Notes: generated by a model from the sequence alone, not told the origin. A stretch of DNA of 64,000 nt from Scopulibacillus darangshiensis (GCF_004341035.1 NZ_SLXK01000001.1:124001-188000), one strand, 5' to 3'. Counted from the stretch's first letter, positions 1 through 8,148 are shown. Translations and numbers: made by a program.

Positions 1-563
1 CTTACTCGTTTCATGCTGTATTCTCTGTCATGACTAAAAATAACAATGTCATCATCTTTCATTTCTAAGTAGCTAATAGGTTTGGCAACAACAAATGATC
101 CATCTGGAACAACTTTATTCATGCTTTCACCGTTAACTTTCATGGCAAACAAACTTGTGCTGTTTTGATGCTTACCCAGTAGCTCTTTTTGTATGGTCAA
201 GTGCTCCACATTATCCTTAGTGATACCTTCCACTGTGGCAAGTGCACCAGCTGCAATTGACCCGTAAAGAGGGATAGAACTTTTATCTTGAATTTCGCTT
301 TCAAGTGTTTCAAGAACATGATTAGAAAACCTTGGATCGAGCACCTCTTTTGAGACCCCTAACGCATCTGCTATCTTTTGACTATTTCCTGGATTAGGAG
401 TCGATGTACCTTTGAAATAACCATTCAATGTAGTCTTTTTAATCCCTGTTTTTTCTGCTAGGTCTGCTTGTGTCATTTTTTGAGATTCTGTTAGGGTTGT
501 TAGATTGTTAGAAATGGTTTCTCTAATTTTTTTATCTATACTTGTTTGAGCTGGTCTAGGCAT
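1..563 (-). CDS. CI/LexA-type phage repressor, 3' end cut off by the window
   Basis: The gene reads leftward from ATG at 563-561, with AAGGAAGGAAG just upstream, and runs off the window at base 1, leaving 187 codons visible. The first 70 or so residues form an Xre-type helix-turn-helix (TQADLAEKTGIKKTTLNGY). An Ala-Gly pair in SIAAGALAT lies where LexA/CI proteins cut themselves. The Ser in NGESMNKV and the Lys in YSMKRV are the expected S24 peptidase dyad. Family knowledge suggests it keeps the prophage silent and self-cleaves when RecA is activated by DNA damage. It faces the cro-like gene across an operator region. Confidence 0.9.
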   Translation of the reverse strand, partial: MPRPAQTSIDKKIRETISNNLTTLTESQKMTQADLAEKTGIKKTTLNGYFKGTSTPNPGNSQKIADALGVSKEVLDPRFSNHVLETLESEIQDKSSIPLYGSIAAGALATVEGITKDNVEHLTIQKELLGKHQNSTSLFAMKVNGESMNKVVPDGSFVVAKPISYLEMKDDDIVIFSHDREYSMKRV

Positions 564-604
564 AATTTACGACTTCCTTCCTTATTATCTACTTTCTATA
601 TTAT

Positions 605-692
605 ATCGAATAAATTCGTATTTGCAATAGTATTTTAGTAGATTTATTAATATTAGTACGAATTTATTCGTTGACAGTACGATTTAATTCGT
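605..692. promoter_or_regulatory. Operator cluster of the lysogeny switch
   Basis: Three palindromes share the form ACGAAT-NN-ATTCGT. Site 1 (607-618) is CGAAT-AA-ATTCG, site 2 (658-671) is a perfect ACGAAT-TT-ATTCGT, and site 3 (679-692) is ACGATT-TA-ATTCGT with one mismatch. They lie between the repressor and the cro-like gene. Sites 2 and 3 overlap the rightward -35 and -10 boxes, so binding should block rightward transcription. They are inferred to be CI/Cro operators. Confidence 0.8.
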
Positions 693-697
693 ATAAT
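671..697 (+). promoter_or_regulatory. Early rightward promoter
   Basis: TTGACA at 671-676 and TATAAT at 692-697 make a sigma-A type promoter with a short 15-base spacer. Both boxes are covered by operator palindromes. The TTG at 671 is therefore part of the -35 box and is not a start codon. Confidence 0.75.
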
Positions 698-730
698 ATG
701 AAGTTAAGCCAAGAAAGGAGGAAAACAAAA

Positions 731-967
731 ATGTTGCAGATTACATTAGGAGCAGCAAGACATAACGCTGGGTATACACTTAAAGAAGCAGCTTGTTTAT
801 TCGGTATTCACCCTCAAACACTATCATCTTATGAGAAAGATTCATCGAAAGTTTCTTTTGAGTTTATTGAAGACATACCTAGAGTTTATCATATGCCAAA
901 GTCTGCTATTTTTTTTGGCAATGAGTACGAGTTTATTCGTACAATACGAAACAAGCAAGTTGTATAA
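731..967 (+). CDS. Cro-like helix-turn-helix protein
   Basis: This 78-residue protein has an Xre-type helix-turn-helix (TLKEAACLFGIHPQTLSSYE) in its first half. The ATG at 731 is chosen because AGAAAGGAGG lies about nine bases upstream. An in-frame TTG at 671 would fall inside the promoter. As the first gene rightward of the operators it should act as the lytic-side regulator opposing CI. The last codons contain a fourth operator-like palindrome. Confidence 0.8.
   Translation: MLQITLGAARHNAGYTLKEAACLFGIHPQTLSSYEKDSSKVSFEFIEDIPRVYHMPKSAIFFGNEYEFIRTIRNKQVV
927..940. promoter_or_regulatory. Operator-like palindrome inside the cro-like gene
   Basis: ACGAGT-TT-ATTCGT matches the intergenic operators with one mismatch and lies in the last codons of the cro-like gene. 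It could be an auxiliary repressor site. Coding coincidence is possible. Confidence 0.5.
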
Positions 968-988
968 AAGAAAGGGGCTTGAAATAAA

Positions 989-1327
989 ATGACTATTCAA
1001 GCTGCGCAACAACTGAATGTCGCTTTAACTATTCCGATTCCTTCTGATTCCGTTTTAATTTCTAAAGTTGAGTTGGAGGAGTTAAAGCAGAAAGATTTAA
1101 CGGGCGTCTACTGGAACATGAAGGACTTAGAAAAACGGACCAATCGGAAATCGGAATGGATAAAGGATAACATTCTTTATCCATCAAGGTTTCGCAAGAT
1201 TTTGGATAGTGACAATGGCGGTTTTGTCTTTTATCCCAAATCAAAAGGTCAAACATGGTCTTTCCAAGCTTCTAAAATGTCGGAGTTTCTGGACAAAAAA
1301 TTTAGTAGTATTTTTGCGGGGAGGTGA
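989..1327 (+). CDS. DUF771-type phage early protein
   Basis: A 112-residue protein whose centre and C-terminus (TGVYWNMKDLEKRT, then FVFYPKSKGQTWSFQASKM) match the DUF771 family of Firmicutes phages as I recall it. These small proteins usually sit just after the CI/Cro switch, as here, and their role is not known. AAAGGGG precedes the ATG. There is no signal peptide or membrane segment. Confidence 0.7.
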   Translation: MTIQAAQQLNVALTIPIPSDSVLISKVELEELKQKDLTGVYWNMKDLEKRTNRKSEWIKDNILYPSRFRKILDSDNGGFVFYPKSKGQTWSFQASKMSEFLDKKFSSIFAGR

Positions 1328-1331
1328 TCTA

Positions 1332-1499
1332 ATGATCTCAACAAAATATTTCGTCGACTTGCTAAGGAGTTACGAAAGAAAGGATGGTTTTGATAATTAC
1401 TTTATCGGCGTTGTAAAGTCTGTGGCCGATCTCGGAACAATCGACGATTTAAAAGCTGTTGTCGCTGAGTACGAAAAAATCAGATCAGAAAAGGGGTAA
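1332..1499 (+). CDS. Small hypothetical early protein, 55 aa
   Basis: ATG at 1332 follows GGGAGGTGATCTA, four bases after the stop of the DUF771-type gene, so the two are probably co-transcribed. The open frame extends further upstream but has no ribosome site there. The product is hydrophilic and probably helical (YFIGVVKSVADLGTIDDLKAVVAEY). I do not recognise a family. Confidence 0.6.
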   Translation: MISTKYFVDLLRSYERKDGFDNYFIGVVKSVADLGTIDDLKAVVAEYEKIRSEKG

Positions 1500-1506
1500 C
1501 TGAAAA

Positions 1507-1611
1507 ATTTTTAATCCGAATCTAGTAGATCATTTCACTCTATTAATTATCTTGATTGCTTTAATAGGTTTCCTGCTTCTAGTAGCTATCTATTATATGA
1601 TGAATGATTAA
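1507..1611 (+). CDS. Possible 34-aa membrane peptide with a non-standard start
   Basis: An open frame encodes FNPNLVDHF followed by a strongly hydrophobic stretch (LLIILIALIGFLLLVAIYY) and ends at TAA 1609-1611. It fills the gap between two early genes and AAGGGG lies 10 bases upstream. The only start in place is ATT at 1507, which is rare. The single membrane helix argues for coding, the start argues against. Confidence 0.3.
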   Translation: MFNPNLVDHFTLLIILIALIGFLLLVAIYYMMND

Positions 1612-1629
1612 TTTTAAGGAGGTGAAAAC

Positions 1630-1794
1630 ATGAACCCTATATTAATGCAACACGGCATTGAATGGTTAGGAGAAACAGAGGGTCAACGCAGCAAAAAGCT
1701 ACAATCAGAAGTTTTACTATACAGCTGTATGAAGCTAGTAAGTGTGGAAGTCGATGCGAGGGAGGTTGAAGAATATTGCTCACAAAAGGCATGA
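1630..1794 (+). CDS. Small hypothetical early protein, 54 aa
   Basis: ATG at 1630 follows a textbook AAGGAGGTGAAAAC. The 54-residue product (starting MNPILMQHGIEWLGETEGQR) has no motif I recognise. Its end overlaps the start of the next gene, which supports translation as a unit. Confidence 0.6.
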   Translation: MNPILMQHGIEWLGETEGQRSKKLQSEVLLYSCMKLVSVEVDAREVEEYCSQKA

Positions 1795-1976
1795 CACTAA
1801 CAGATCCACAGGAATATGAACCCCGTGAAATATCCACATGTGATGGCTGCGGATTTTGCATTGTGGAAGGTGATGAGATGGTTGATATGGGAAGCGTTCA
1901 TCTTCATGACAGTTTTAATTGTTTTAAGGATTATATTTATCACGATGGGATTAGAAAGATTGCTGGGCAAGAATAA
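1776..1976 (+). CDS. Small zinc-finger-like protein, 66 aa
   Basis: The TTG start at 1776 has GGAGG 11 bases upstream. A later ATG at 1791 has no ribosome site at a suitable distance. The product carries Cys and His residues (CDGCGFC, then HLHDSFNCF) spaced as in a treble-clef zinc site. It overlaps the previous gene by 19 bases. Function is unknown. Confidence 0.6.
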   Translation: MLTKGMTLTDPQEYEPREISTCDGCGFCIVEGDEMVDMGSVHLHDSFNCFKDYIYHDGIRKIAGQE

Positions 1977-1987
1977 GGAGGGTATTT

Positions 1988-2338
1988 ATGGAAAATTACA
2001 ACCCTAGTGGGTTTGGGAAACACACCGTTAAATTAAAGTTTTTATATGAAAATGCCAAAGCTGAAGTCATCGCTGAAATGGGTGGTAATGTCTGTGGTGG
2101 ATCAATATTAAACGGATTTACGGATTTAGATTGTGGGATTACTGCTAGATCAAAAGAAAGTGTCAATCGAAAACACTGTAGGTTTTTCTTAGATGACCTT
2201 CAGGAAAATCGTAAGTTTGCAGAGGTTGAGGGGATATATTTCTTTTATCCAAATAGCGATTCGTTAGAAATGGACATCGAAGACGCAACTGATTATCTCA
2301 TAAGTGTTGAAATTATATATTACGAAAATGAAGAATGA
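1988..2338 (+). CDS. Phage protein resembling DUF5406
   Basis: A 116-residue protein beginning MENYNPSGFGKHTVKLKF after AAGGAGGGTATTT. The conserved-looking centre (GGNVCGGSILNGFTDLDCG) recalls DUF5406 proteins of phages and plasmids, but I could not search. It has an acidic C-terminus and no known catalytic motif. It is the last gene before a hairpin. Confidence 0.5.
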   Translation: MENYNPSGFGKHTVKLKFLYENAKAEVIAEMGGNVCGGSILNGFTDLDCGITARSKESVNRKHCRFFLDDLQENRKFAEVEGIYFFYPNSDSLEMDIEDATDYLISVEIIYYENEE

Positions 2339-2355
2339 CACGCGGGAACGTGTCA
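2336..2355 (+). terminator. Hairpin after the first early gene group
   Basis: TGACACG and CGTGTCA form a perfect 7-base-pair stem with a 6-base loop directly at the stop codon. No T-run follows, so it is more likely a 3' end stabiliser or attenuator than a strong terminator. Confidence 0.4.
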
Positions 2356-2411
2356 CAGGAAATTAAGAATTAACTTTTTCATATTATATCACAAATAACG
2401 GAGGTTATACA

Positions 2412-2891
2412 TTGAAACTCTATGCTCTCACAGACTCTTACCAACGTCTCCTTGAATCCACAGAGGATGTTGATTCTGATACTTATCAAGACACACTAGA
2501 ATCCATTGAAGATGCTATTGAGGATAAATGCGAAAACACCGCTAAGGTCATAAAAACCATCGAAGCTGAAGCTAAAGCCCTAAAGGATGAAGAAAAGCGA
2601 TTGAGTGACCGTCGGAAAGCTTTAGAAAATCGGGCAAGAAACATGAAAGAATATTTAAAACAAAATTTGATGGCTGCAGGAATGGAAAAAATAAAGGGTC
2701 CGCTTTTGACTGTCTCAATACAAAATAATCCACCTACAGTACATGTGTCGAATGAAGGAATTATTCCACAAGAATTTTTTATTCAACCTAACCCTGTCCT
2801 TAACAGAAAAGCTTTGCTAAATCATCTAAATTCAGGTAGTGATGTTGAAGGAGTTGAAATTAGGCAGGGTCAGTCATTAAGGATAAGGTGA
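2412..2891 (+). CDS. Siphovirus Gp157-family protein
   Basis: A 159-residue protein with an N-terminal helical, coiled-coil half rich in Lys and Glu, and a C-terminal part (TVSIQNNPPTVHV, VLNRKALLNHL) typical of the Gp157 family. Start is TTG at 2412 with GGAGGTT seven bases before. The family is found at the head of phage recombination and replication modules. A role in phage DNA metabolism is inferred from position, since the following genes are the ATPase and DUF669. Confidence 0.8.
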   Translation: MKLYALTDSYQRLLESTEDVDSDTYQDTLESIEDAIEDKCENTAKVIKTIEAEAKALKDEEKRLSDRRKALENRARNMKEYLKQNLMAAGMEKIKGPLLTVSIQNNPPTVHVSNEGIIPQEFFIQPNPVLNRKALLNHLNSGSDVEGVEIRQGQSLRIR

Positions 2892-2901
2892 GGTGAAATA
2901 A

Positions 2902-3837
2902 ATGGCTTTCCAAGTACAAAGAGCCCGTCGTGAGAAAATGAAAGCTGTGGTCGGATTCATCGGCTGCAGCGGAAGTGGAAAAACGGCAGGGGCATTGTTA
3001 ACAGCATACGGCATGATGAAAGAAGCCCATCCACATATTGATGATGACGAGATATGGGCCAAGATTGGTGTAGTTGACACTGAGCATGGACGGGCTAAGT
3101 TATATGCTGATTTGAAATTTGATGATACATTGATTGGCCAGTTTCTTCATGTGGATTTTGATCCGCCCTACTCCACAGCGCGGTATAACGAAGCTGTAAT
3201 TGCTTTAAAAGGTGCTGGATGTGAAGTCATAATTGTGGACAGTCTATCCCACAATTGGCAGGGAGAGGGTGGAATAGTTGAAACACATGGTCAAATGGCC
3301 GGGAACTCATTTCAGAATTGGGGGAAGCTTGCACCGGAGACAACGCAGCTTATCAAAACGTTAACAAGAAATGATGTCCACATACTAACGACACTTAGGA
3401 CTAAGCAAGAATATGTTGTGGAATCAAACAGCGATGGGAAAATGGCCCCCCGTAAAGTCGGGACAAGGCCAGTGCAAAAAGATGAAATGGAATATGAGTT
3501 TATGCTTAATTTTAATATTGGCATCGATCACGTGGCTGAAACATCAAAGGACAATACCAGGATGTTTGAAGGCGAGCAAATAAAGATCACTCCAGAAGTT
3601 GGTCACAAGCTTTACCAGTGGCTTGAAAAAGGTGTGGATGTAAAAGCGGAAGAAGCCGCTGAGAGGACAAGCCTTATCAACGAAATAAAAGATATTGCCT
3701 TGCACAGTATCGAAGCGCAAAAGAAAGTTGAAGAATTTGAATTCAAGGCAAATATGAAACTTGACGATTTTAATATCAGGCTGGCAAACGCCGCTTTAGA
3801 TAGATTACAAACTTTTAAATCCAAGGAGGACAAATAA
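2902..3837 (+). CDS. Phage RecA-like AAA ATPase (Sak4/AAA_24 type)
   Basis: A 311-residue NTPase. Walker A is GCSGSGKT near residue 24, and a Walker B strand reads CEVIIVDSLSH near residue 112. Position between Gp157 and DUF669 matches the recombination modules of many Firmicutes phages, where such RecA-like ATPases are thought to help single-strand annealing or repair. The last 70 residues are helical and charged. The gene ends two bases before DUF669. Confidence 0.8.
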   Translation: MAFQVQRARREKMKAVVGFIGCSGSGKTAGALLTAYGMMKEAHPHIDDDEIWAKIGVVDTEHGRAKLYADLKFDDTLIGQFLHVDFDPPYSTARYNEAVIALKGAGCEVIIVDSLSHNWQGEGGIVETHGQMAGNSFQNWGKLAPETTQLIKTLTRNDVHILTTLRTKQEYVVESNSDGKMAPRKVGTRPVQKDEMEYEFMLNFNIGIDHVAETSKDNTRMFEGEQIKITPEVGHKLYQWLEKGVDVKAEEAAERTSLINEIKDIALHSIEAQKKVEEFEFKANMKLDDFNIRLANAALDRLQTFKSKEDK

Positions 3838-3839
3838 TT

Positions 3840-4274
3840 ATGTTTAAAATCGACCACTCACAAGTTAAGGAATTTGAACCAATCAAGCCAGGTGAATATG
3901 AGGTTATACCTGTTAATTATGAATTAAAAACCGCAAAGTCAGGAAGCAATATGGTTGTTGTTGATTATGAAATCCGTTCTGATGTGGACCAGCCAAACCA
4001 AGGTCAAAAGATTTTATACGATAACTTCGTTGTTACAGAAAATTCAATGTGGCGTTTCCAGTCAGCTTCTAAGGCCGCGCAATTCCCAGATGGTGTTGAA
4101 TTTTCATCTTATAAAGAATGGGCAGATGCTTTTATCAATAAGCCGTTAAGGGTTGTAGTAGGAGAGCAAGACGGAAACAATGGCAAGAAATACCCACAGG
4201 TAAATGTTTTTAAAGAGTCTGAAGCAGCACCTATGGAACAAGTTAATATCAGTGAATCGGATGTGCCGTTTTAA
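3840..4274 (+). CDS. DUF669 protein with an SSB-like C-terminal tip
   Basis: A 144-residue DUF669-type protein. The beta-rich body (KPGEYEVIPVNYELKTAKSG, then YPQVNVFKES) is followed by a flexible end that closes with SESDVPF. That tip resembles the acidic DDDIPF end by which bacterial SSB proteins recruit partners. No separate SSB gene is visible in this module, so it may be the phage single-strand DNA binding protein. That role is inference. Confidence 0.75.
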   Translation: MFKIDHSQVKEFEPIKPGEYEVIPVNYELKTAKSGSNMVVVDYEIRSDVDQPNQGQKILYDNFVVTENSMWRFQSASKAAQFPDGVEFSSYKEWADAFINKPLRVVVGEQDGNNGKKYPQVNVFKESEAAPMEQVNISESDVPF

Positions 4275-4295
4275 GCCAAAGACATTGAATAAATG

Positions 4296-4312
4296 GGGGA
4301 GTTTTTCTCCCC
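4296..4312 (+). terminator. GC-rich hairpin after DUF669
   Basis: GGGGAG, a TTTTT loop and CTCCCC form a compact hairpin between DUF669 and the primase gene. No T-run follows it, so it may adjust transcript levels or protect the upstream message. Confidence 0.4.
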
Positions 4313-4330
4313 TTCCCAAGGAGGGTAGCA

Positions 4331-6766
4331 ATGAATTTCAACAATATACCAATCGAATTACAAAGCTCTCCGCAATGGATTCTTTGGCGATCTGAAGAAC
4401 GAGAAGGTAAACCGACTAAGGTTCCATATCAATCTAACGGTTACATGGCAAAATCGAACGATAAGAAAACATGGTCAACTTTTCAAACGGCTACCGCTTC
4501 CTACGAAAACGGCGGATTTGATGGAATTGGCTTCATGTTTTCGAAGGATGATCCTTTTATAGGAGTTGACATTGATCACTGTGTTAGGGACGGGGAACTA
4601 TCCACACTAGCAAATTATGTTGTGGATTTAATGGATTCGTATACAGAGTTTTCCCCCAGCGGTGAAGGTGTCCATGTCATTGTAAAAGGCGAATTGCCCA
4701 TTAAAACAGGGACAGGAAAGAAAAATCCCAAAATAGGCCTTGAGGTATATAGGCACGGCAGATACTTCACTTTTACTGGCGACTCCTTAGATATCGGTGA
4801 GGTTAACGAACGGTCGGATGAGTTACGCATACTTTTTCAAGATTATTTTGAAGAAAAGAAACCCATTCAGAAACAGCAGCCAATTAATGTAACACCATCT
4901 ACTGATAATCTATCGAATTCTGAATTATGGAATAGGATGTTTGATAGTCGAAAAGGTAGTGATATACAGGCTTTATTTCAAGGACAGTTAATCAATGGTG
5001 ACCATTCATCCACAGATATGGCTTTGTGTAATCACTTGGCATTCTGGACAGATAAAGACGCAGCCAAAATGGATAGCATGTTCCGAGAATCAAATCTTTA
5101 CCGGGAGAAATGGGATAAACAGCACTCGTCTGATGGCAGTACATACGGGCAAATGACCATCAATGAAGCCATACAGACAACACCATCAACAATATCTGAA
5201 TTGTTAGATCAACAGGAATATAGAAAGCCATATGAGGTTTACATTTCAACAGATGACACTAACACTTTTTCCAATGAAAATGATAACCAAGATGAAAAAA
5301 AGCCATTTTTCCGCCTTACCGAATTAGGAAATGCTGAACGGCTTGTTTATCACCATGGTAAAAATATTCGATACTGTAATGAGCTTGAATGGCTTGTGTG
5401 GAACGGAAAGTATTGGGAAGAGGACAACAAGAGACAAATCGAATCAATAGCCGCCGGGACCTTCAGAAAGCTTTATAAAGAAGCTGCTGAAACTGATGAG
5501 GATGATAAGACCAGGCGCAAGCAATTATATGAATGGGCGCAGAAATGCGAACGGCGGTCAGTACGGATCAATAGTATATTGGATTCTCGTCCTATGGTAT
5601 CCGTCAAGAAAAATGAGTTTGATTCCCACAAATTTTTGTTCAACTGCGAGAACGGAATTGTGGATTTAAAAACAGGGAAAATCATGCCACATGATAGGGG
5701 AAAGCTTTTCACTAAAATTTCTCATGTTGCTTATGAAAAAGATGCTGATTGTCCAAATTGGAAAGCATTTTTAGAAAGTATTTTCAAAGATGAATCCGGT
5801 AATGTCGACCATGAGGTTATCAATTTTATGCAGAAAGCTGTTGGATACTCCCTTACTGGTGACATAAGCGAACAAGTTATGTTTTTCCTTTTCGGCAACG
5901 GGCGAAATGGTAAATCTACTTTTATCAATACCGTACAAACCTTATTAGGTGATTACGGACGGCAGACAAATAGCGATACCTTTATCAAAAAGAAAAATGA
6001 CAATGCTATCAATAATGACATTGCAAGATTAGACGGCGCCCGATTTGTCTCAGCTGTGGAAAGTGAAGAGGGGCAGCAACTGTCGGAGTCGCTGGTAAAG
6101 CAGATCACCGGCGGCGAAAAGATGTCCGCTCGTTTCCTTAGACAAGAATTTTTCGAGTTTGCACCGGAATTCAAAGTTTTCTTTACCACAAATCATAAAC
6201 CAATAATTAAAAATAACGACACAGGTATTTGGCGTAGGGTCCGGCTTATCCCTTTTACTGTAACAATACCTAAAGAGGACATTGACAAAGATTTACCAAA
6301 GAAACTCGAAAAAGAAATGCCTGGTATCCTTCGTTGGGCTGTGGAAGGGTGTCTGAAGTGGCGGGCAGAGGGTTTGGGAGAACCCGAGGCTGTCAAGCAA
6401 GCCACAGAAGGATATCGTCAAGATATGGATATTATGGGCCCATTCATACAAGAAAAATGCATTGTCCATTCTTCCGTCAGTGTGGAGGCCAAGGAATTGT
6501 ATGAAGAATACAAAGACTGGTGTTTCAAAAACAATGAATTTGAATTTAAAAATAGGGCTTTTTACAGACAAATAGAAACCAGGGGGTTTAAAAAAGTTAG
6601 GGGGAACTTTAATAAAAACTATTTTTCCGGCCTGGGGTTGATCAGACAAAACTTAGAAAAATCCAAGAATATGGGTATAATAGGAAATTTGGATGAGGAA
6701 GGAGATTTAAAAAGTAACAAAAGTAACAAAAACAAGGTCACAAATATTAATAGAAAAAGACTCTGA
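4331..6766 (+). CDS. D5-type phage primase-helicase
   Basis: An 811-residue replication protein after AAGGAGGGTAGCA. Residues 1-180 look like a primase-polymerase domain (GFMFSKDDPFIGVDIDHC, SGEGVHVIVKG). The second half is a D5/P4-type superfamily 3 helicase with Walker A FGNGRNGKST near residue 520, preceded by a D5_N-like region (VYHHGKNIRYCNELEWLVWNG). It should prime and unwind phage DNA at the origin. The last 20 codons run into the GTAAC repeats and encode the low-complexity tail KSNKSNKNKV, so the repeat, not protein function, may shape this end. Confidence 0.9.
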   Translation: MNFNNIPIELQSSPQWILWRSEEREGKPTKVPYQSNGYMAKSNDKKTWSTFQTATASYENGGFDGIGFMFSKDDPFIGVDIDHCVRDGELSTLANYVVDLMDSYTEFSPSGEGVHVIVKGELPIKTGTGKKNPKIGLEVYRHGRYFTFTGDSLDIGEVNERSDELRILFQDYFEEKKPIQKQQPINVTPSTDNLSNSELWNRMFDSRKGSDIQALFQGQLINGDHSSTDMALCNHLAFWTDKDAAKMDSMFRESNLYREKWDKQHSSDGSTYGQMTINEAIQTTPSTISELLDQQEYRKPYEVYISTDDTNTFSNENDNQDEKKPFFRLTELGNAERLVYHHGKNIRYCNELEWLVWNGKYWEEDNKRQIESIAAGTFRKLYKEAAETDEDDKTRRKQLYEWAQKCERRSVRINSILDSRPMVSVKKNEFDSHKFLFNCENGIVDLKTGKIMPHDRGKLFTKISHVAYEKDADCPNWKAFLESIFKDESGNVDHEVINFMQKAVGYSLTGDISEQVMFFLFGNGRNGKSTFINTVQTLLGDYGRQTNSDTFIKKKNDNAINNDIARLDGARFVSAVESEEGQQLSESLVKQITGGEKMSARFLRQEFFEFAPEFKVFFTTNHKPIIKNNDTGIWRRVRLIPFTVTIPKEDIDKDLPKKLEKEMPGILRWAVEGCLKWRAEGLGEPEAVKQATEGYRQDMDIMGPFIQEKCIVHSSVSVEAKELYEEYKDWCFKNNEFEFKNRAFYRQIETRGFKKVRGNFNKNYFSGLGLIRQNLEKSKNMGIIGNLDEEGDLKSNKSNKNKVTNINRKRL

Positions 6767-6993
6767 AACTATTGGTATATCAATGTTTTTAATAGATTGT
6801 AAATATATGGTGTTACTTTTGTTACTTAAATTACCTGTTCCATTCCCATGAGGATTTTAAAACTAAATAAATATACGTACTCTTTATAGAGCCGAATAGG
6901 AAAAAAGGTAACAAAAGTAACAAAATTGCCAGAAACGTTGATATGACGGGCTTCGTGCTTGTTACTTTTTAAAATCAAAAAGTAACACCATAT
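6714..6993. repeat. GTAAC repeat cluster, candidate replication origin
   Basis: Eight GTAAC/GTTAC units occur as four pairs. Direct pairs nine bases apart lie at 6714/6723, 6812/6821 (opposite strand) and 6908/6917, and an inverted pair at 6961/6982. The sequence ATATGGTGTTACTTTT (6805-6820) returns exactly inverted at 6978-6993. The first pair is inside the 3' end of the primase-helicase gene, the rest fill the 254-base non-coding gap behind it. Iteron-like repeats next to the replication gene suggest an origin; a structured RNA is the alternative. Confidence 0.6.
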
Positions 6994-7020
6994 TTTGTAA
7001 ATTAAACTGAAGGTGATAAT

Positions 7021-7443
7021 TTGCATCCTAAAACATTATGCTCTGATTTTGCCAAAATGGGATCTCCGATAGTTTTAGACGGTGATGATCTGTATATCGA
7101 GAATCCAGAAAATATTTACCATGAGCTTGAGCGCTTGGCTAAGTCATACAAGCGGAGGATTATAAAACACTTACAAGGTGATTATTCAATAAAGGACCAT
7201 GCCTTATATCAGACCATCGACAAGATTGTGGATTACATGTCCGGCTGTTCGAACAAGGCTATCAATGACTGGCTTTATAAAGACTATGAATCCGTGGACA
7301 AGATTATGACACTCTTAAAAATGTTTTATGAAAATGGTTGGAAAAAGTTTGATGAACCAGTCGTAAACTTTGAAACCCCAGGTACTGATAGATTATCTCA
7401 AGAAATATTTGACCGGGCTATGTCGCATTTTAAGGGGGCATAA
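7021..7443 (+). CDS. Hypothetical phage protein, 140 aa
   Basis: Start is TTG at 7021 behind GAAGGTGATAA. The N-terminal 35 residues (DFAKMGSPIVLDGDDLYIENP) faintly resemble the TubC-like docking domain seen in phage replication proteins. The remainder is helical (KSYKRRIIKHLQG, AINDWLYKDYESVDKI). Its place between primase and nuclease suggests a part in DNA metabolism. No function can be assigned. Confidence 0.6.
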   Translation: MHPKTLCSDFAKMGSPIVLDGDDLYIENPENIYHELERLAKSYKRRIIKHLQGDYSIKDHALYQTIDKIVDYMSGCSNKAINDWLYKDYESVDKIMTLLKMFYENGWKKFDEPVVNFETPGTDRLSQEIFDRAMSHFKGA

Positions 7444-7444
7444 A

Positions 7445-7987
7445 TTGAACGCAATACATTATCATTACAAGTTTACTGATAAGGAATTAAAAGCTGTTCT
7501 GGACACCCTCATCATCACTGTGGATACCAGGGAGCAAAGAAACCAACACATATTAGATTATTTCAGAAAAAAAGATGTAGCATTCAAATTCCAAACAATG
7601 AAAACTGCTGACTATTCCGCAGTCATCCCACAAAACATTGAATTAGGTATCACCAGGGATTTATTTTTAAATGCAGCCATTGAAAGGAAAAACGGTGTCA
7701 ATGAACTTGTTGAATCGATTAAAGATAGATCAAGATTCGAGAATGAATTGATTAGAGCTTCCCGTCATCCATTCATCCTCATTGTGGAAGACCTGGAGGG
7801 ATATCAAAAAATATTGAATGGTAACTATCGGTCAAAGTATGATCCAAAAGCATTGCTTGGCAGTTTAAAAACGTTTGAAGCACGTTATAACTTTTCAACT
7901 GTATTTATCAATCCAACTACTAGTGGTAATTACATCTTCCATTCTATGTTATACCGCGCTCGTGAAATGTTGAAAGGTGGAATCTAA
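7445..7987 (+). CDS. ERCC4/XPF-type nuclease
   Basis: A 180-residue protein with the ERCC4 catalytic core: VDTREQ near residue 25 and the signature ERKNGVNELVESI near residue 80, corresponding to the ERKxxxD motif with its last Asp substituted or shifted. TTG at 7445 is the chosen start because AGGGGGCAT sits just before it and it abuts the preceding stop. Such nucleases cut branched DNA and in phages process replication or recombination intermediates. That role is from family knowledge. Confidence 0.75.
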   Translation: MNAIHYHYKFTDKELKAVLDTLIITVDTREQRNQHILDYFRKKDVAFKFQTMKTADYSAVIPQNIELGITRDLFLNAAIERKNGVNELVESIKDRSRFENELIRASRHPFILIVEDLEGYQKILNGNYRSKYDPKALLGSLKTFEARYNFSTVFINPTTSGNYIFHSMLYRAREMLKGGI

Positions 7988-8116
7988 ATGATGCCCTCCG
8001 AACGCGAACAAATGATTGAAATACTCACCATGTTATCGGGATACGCCAAAGAATATTGGGAGAAGCAGACGGATGAGAAATTGGAACAGGAATATCAGGA
8101 ACGTTTGAATAAATAA
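7988..8116 (+). CDS. 42-aa BH0509-like small protein
   Basis: It starts at ATG 7988, directly after the nuclease stop, with AAAGGTGGAATCTAA as ribosome site. The peptide contains SEREQMIEIL and QTDEKLEQEYQERL, a pattern shared with small BH0509/FbpC-like proteins of Bacilli. Function is unknown. Confidence 0.55.
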   Translation: MMPSEREQMIEILTMLSGYAKEYWEKQTDEKLEQEYQERLNK

Positions 8117-8148
8117 TCGCCCATTGTGGGCAAATGGAGGAATGAAGG

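Noticed and set aside
671..730. Upstream TTG start extending the cro-like protein by 20 residues
   Set aside because: The TTG is the -35 box and the -10 box lies inside this extension. ATG 731 has the proper ribosome site.
6714..6993. CRISPR-like array
   Set aside because: Repeat units are only 5-16 bases and change orientation, with no regular spacers and no cas genes.
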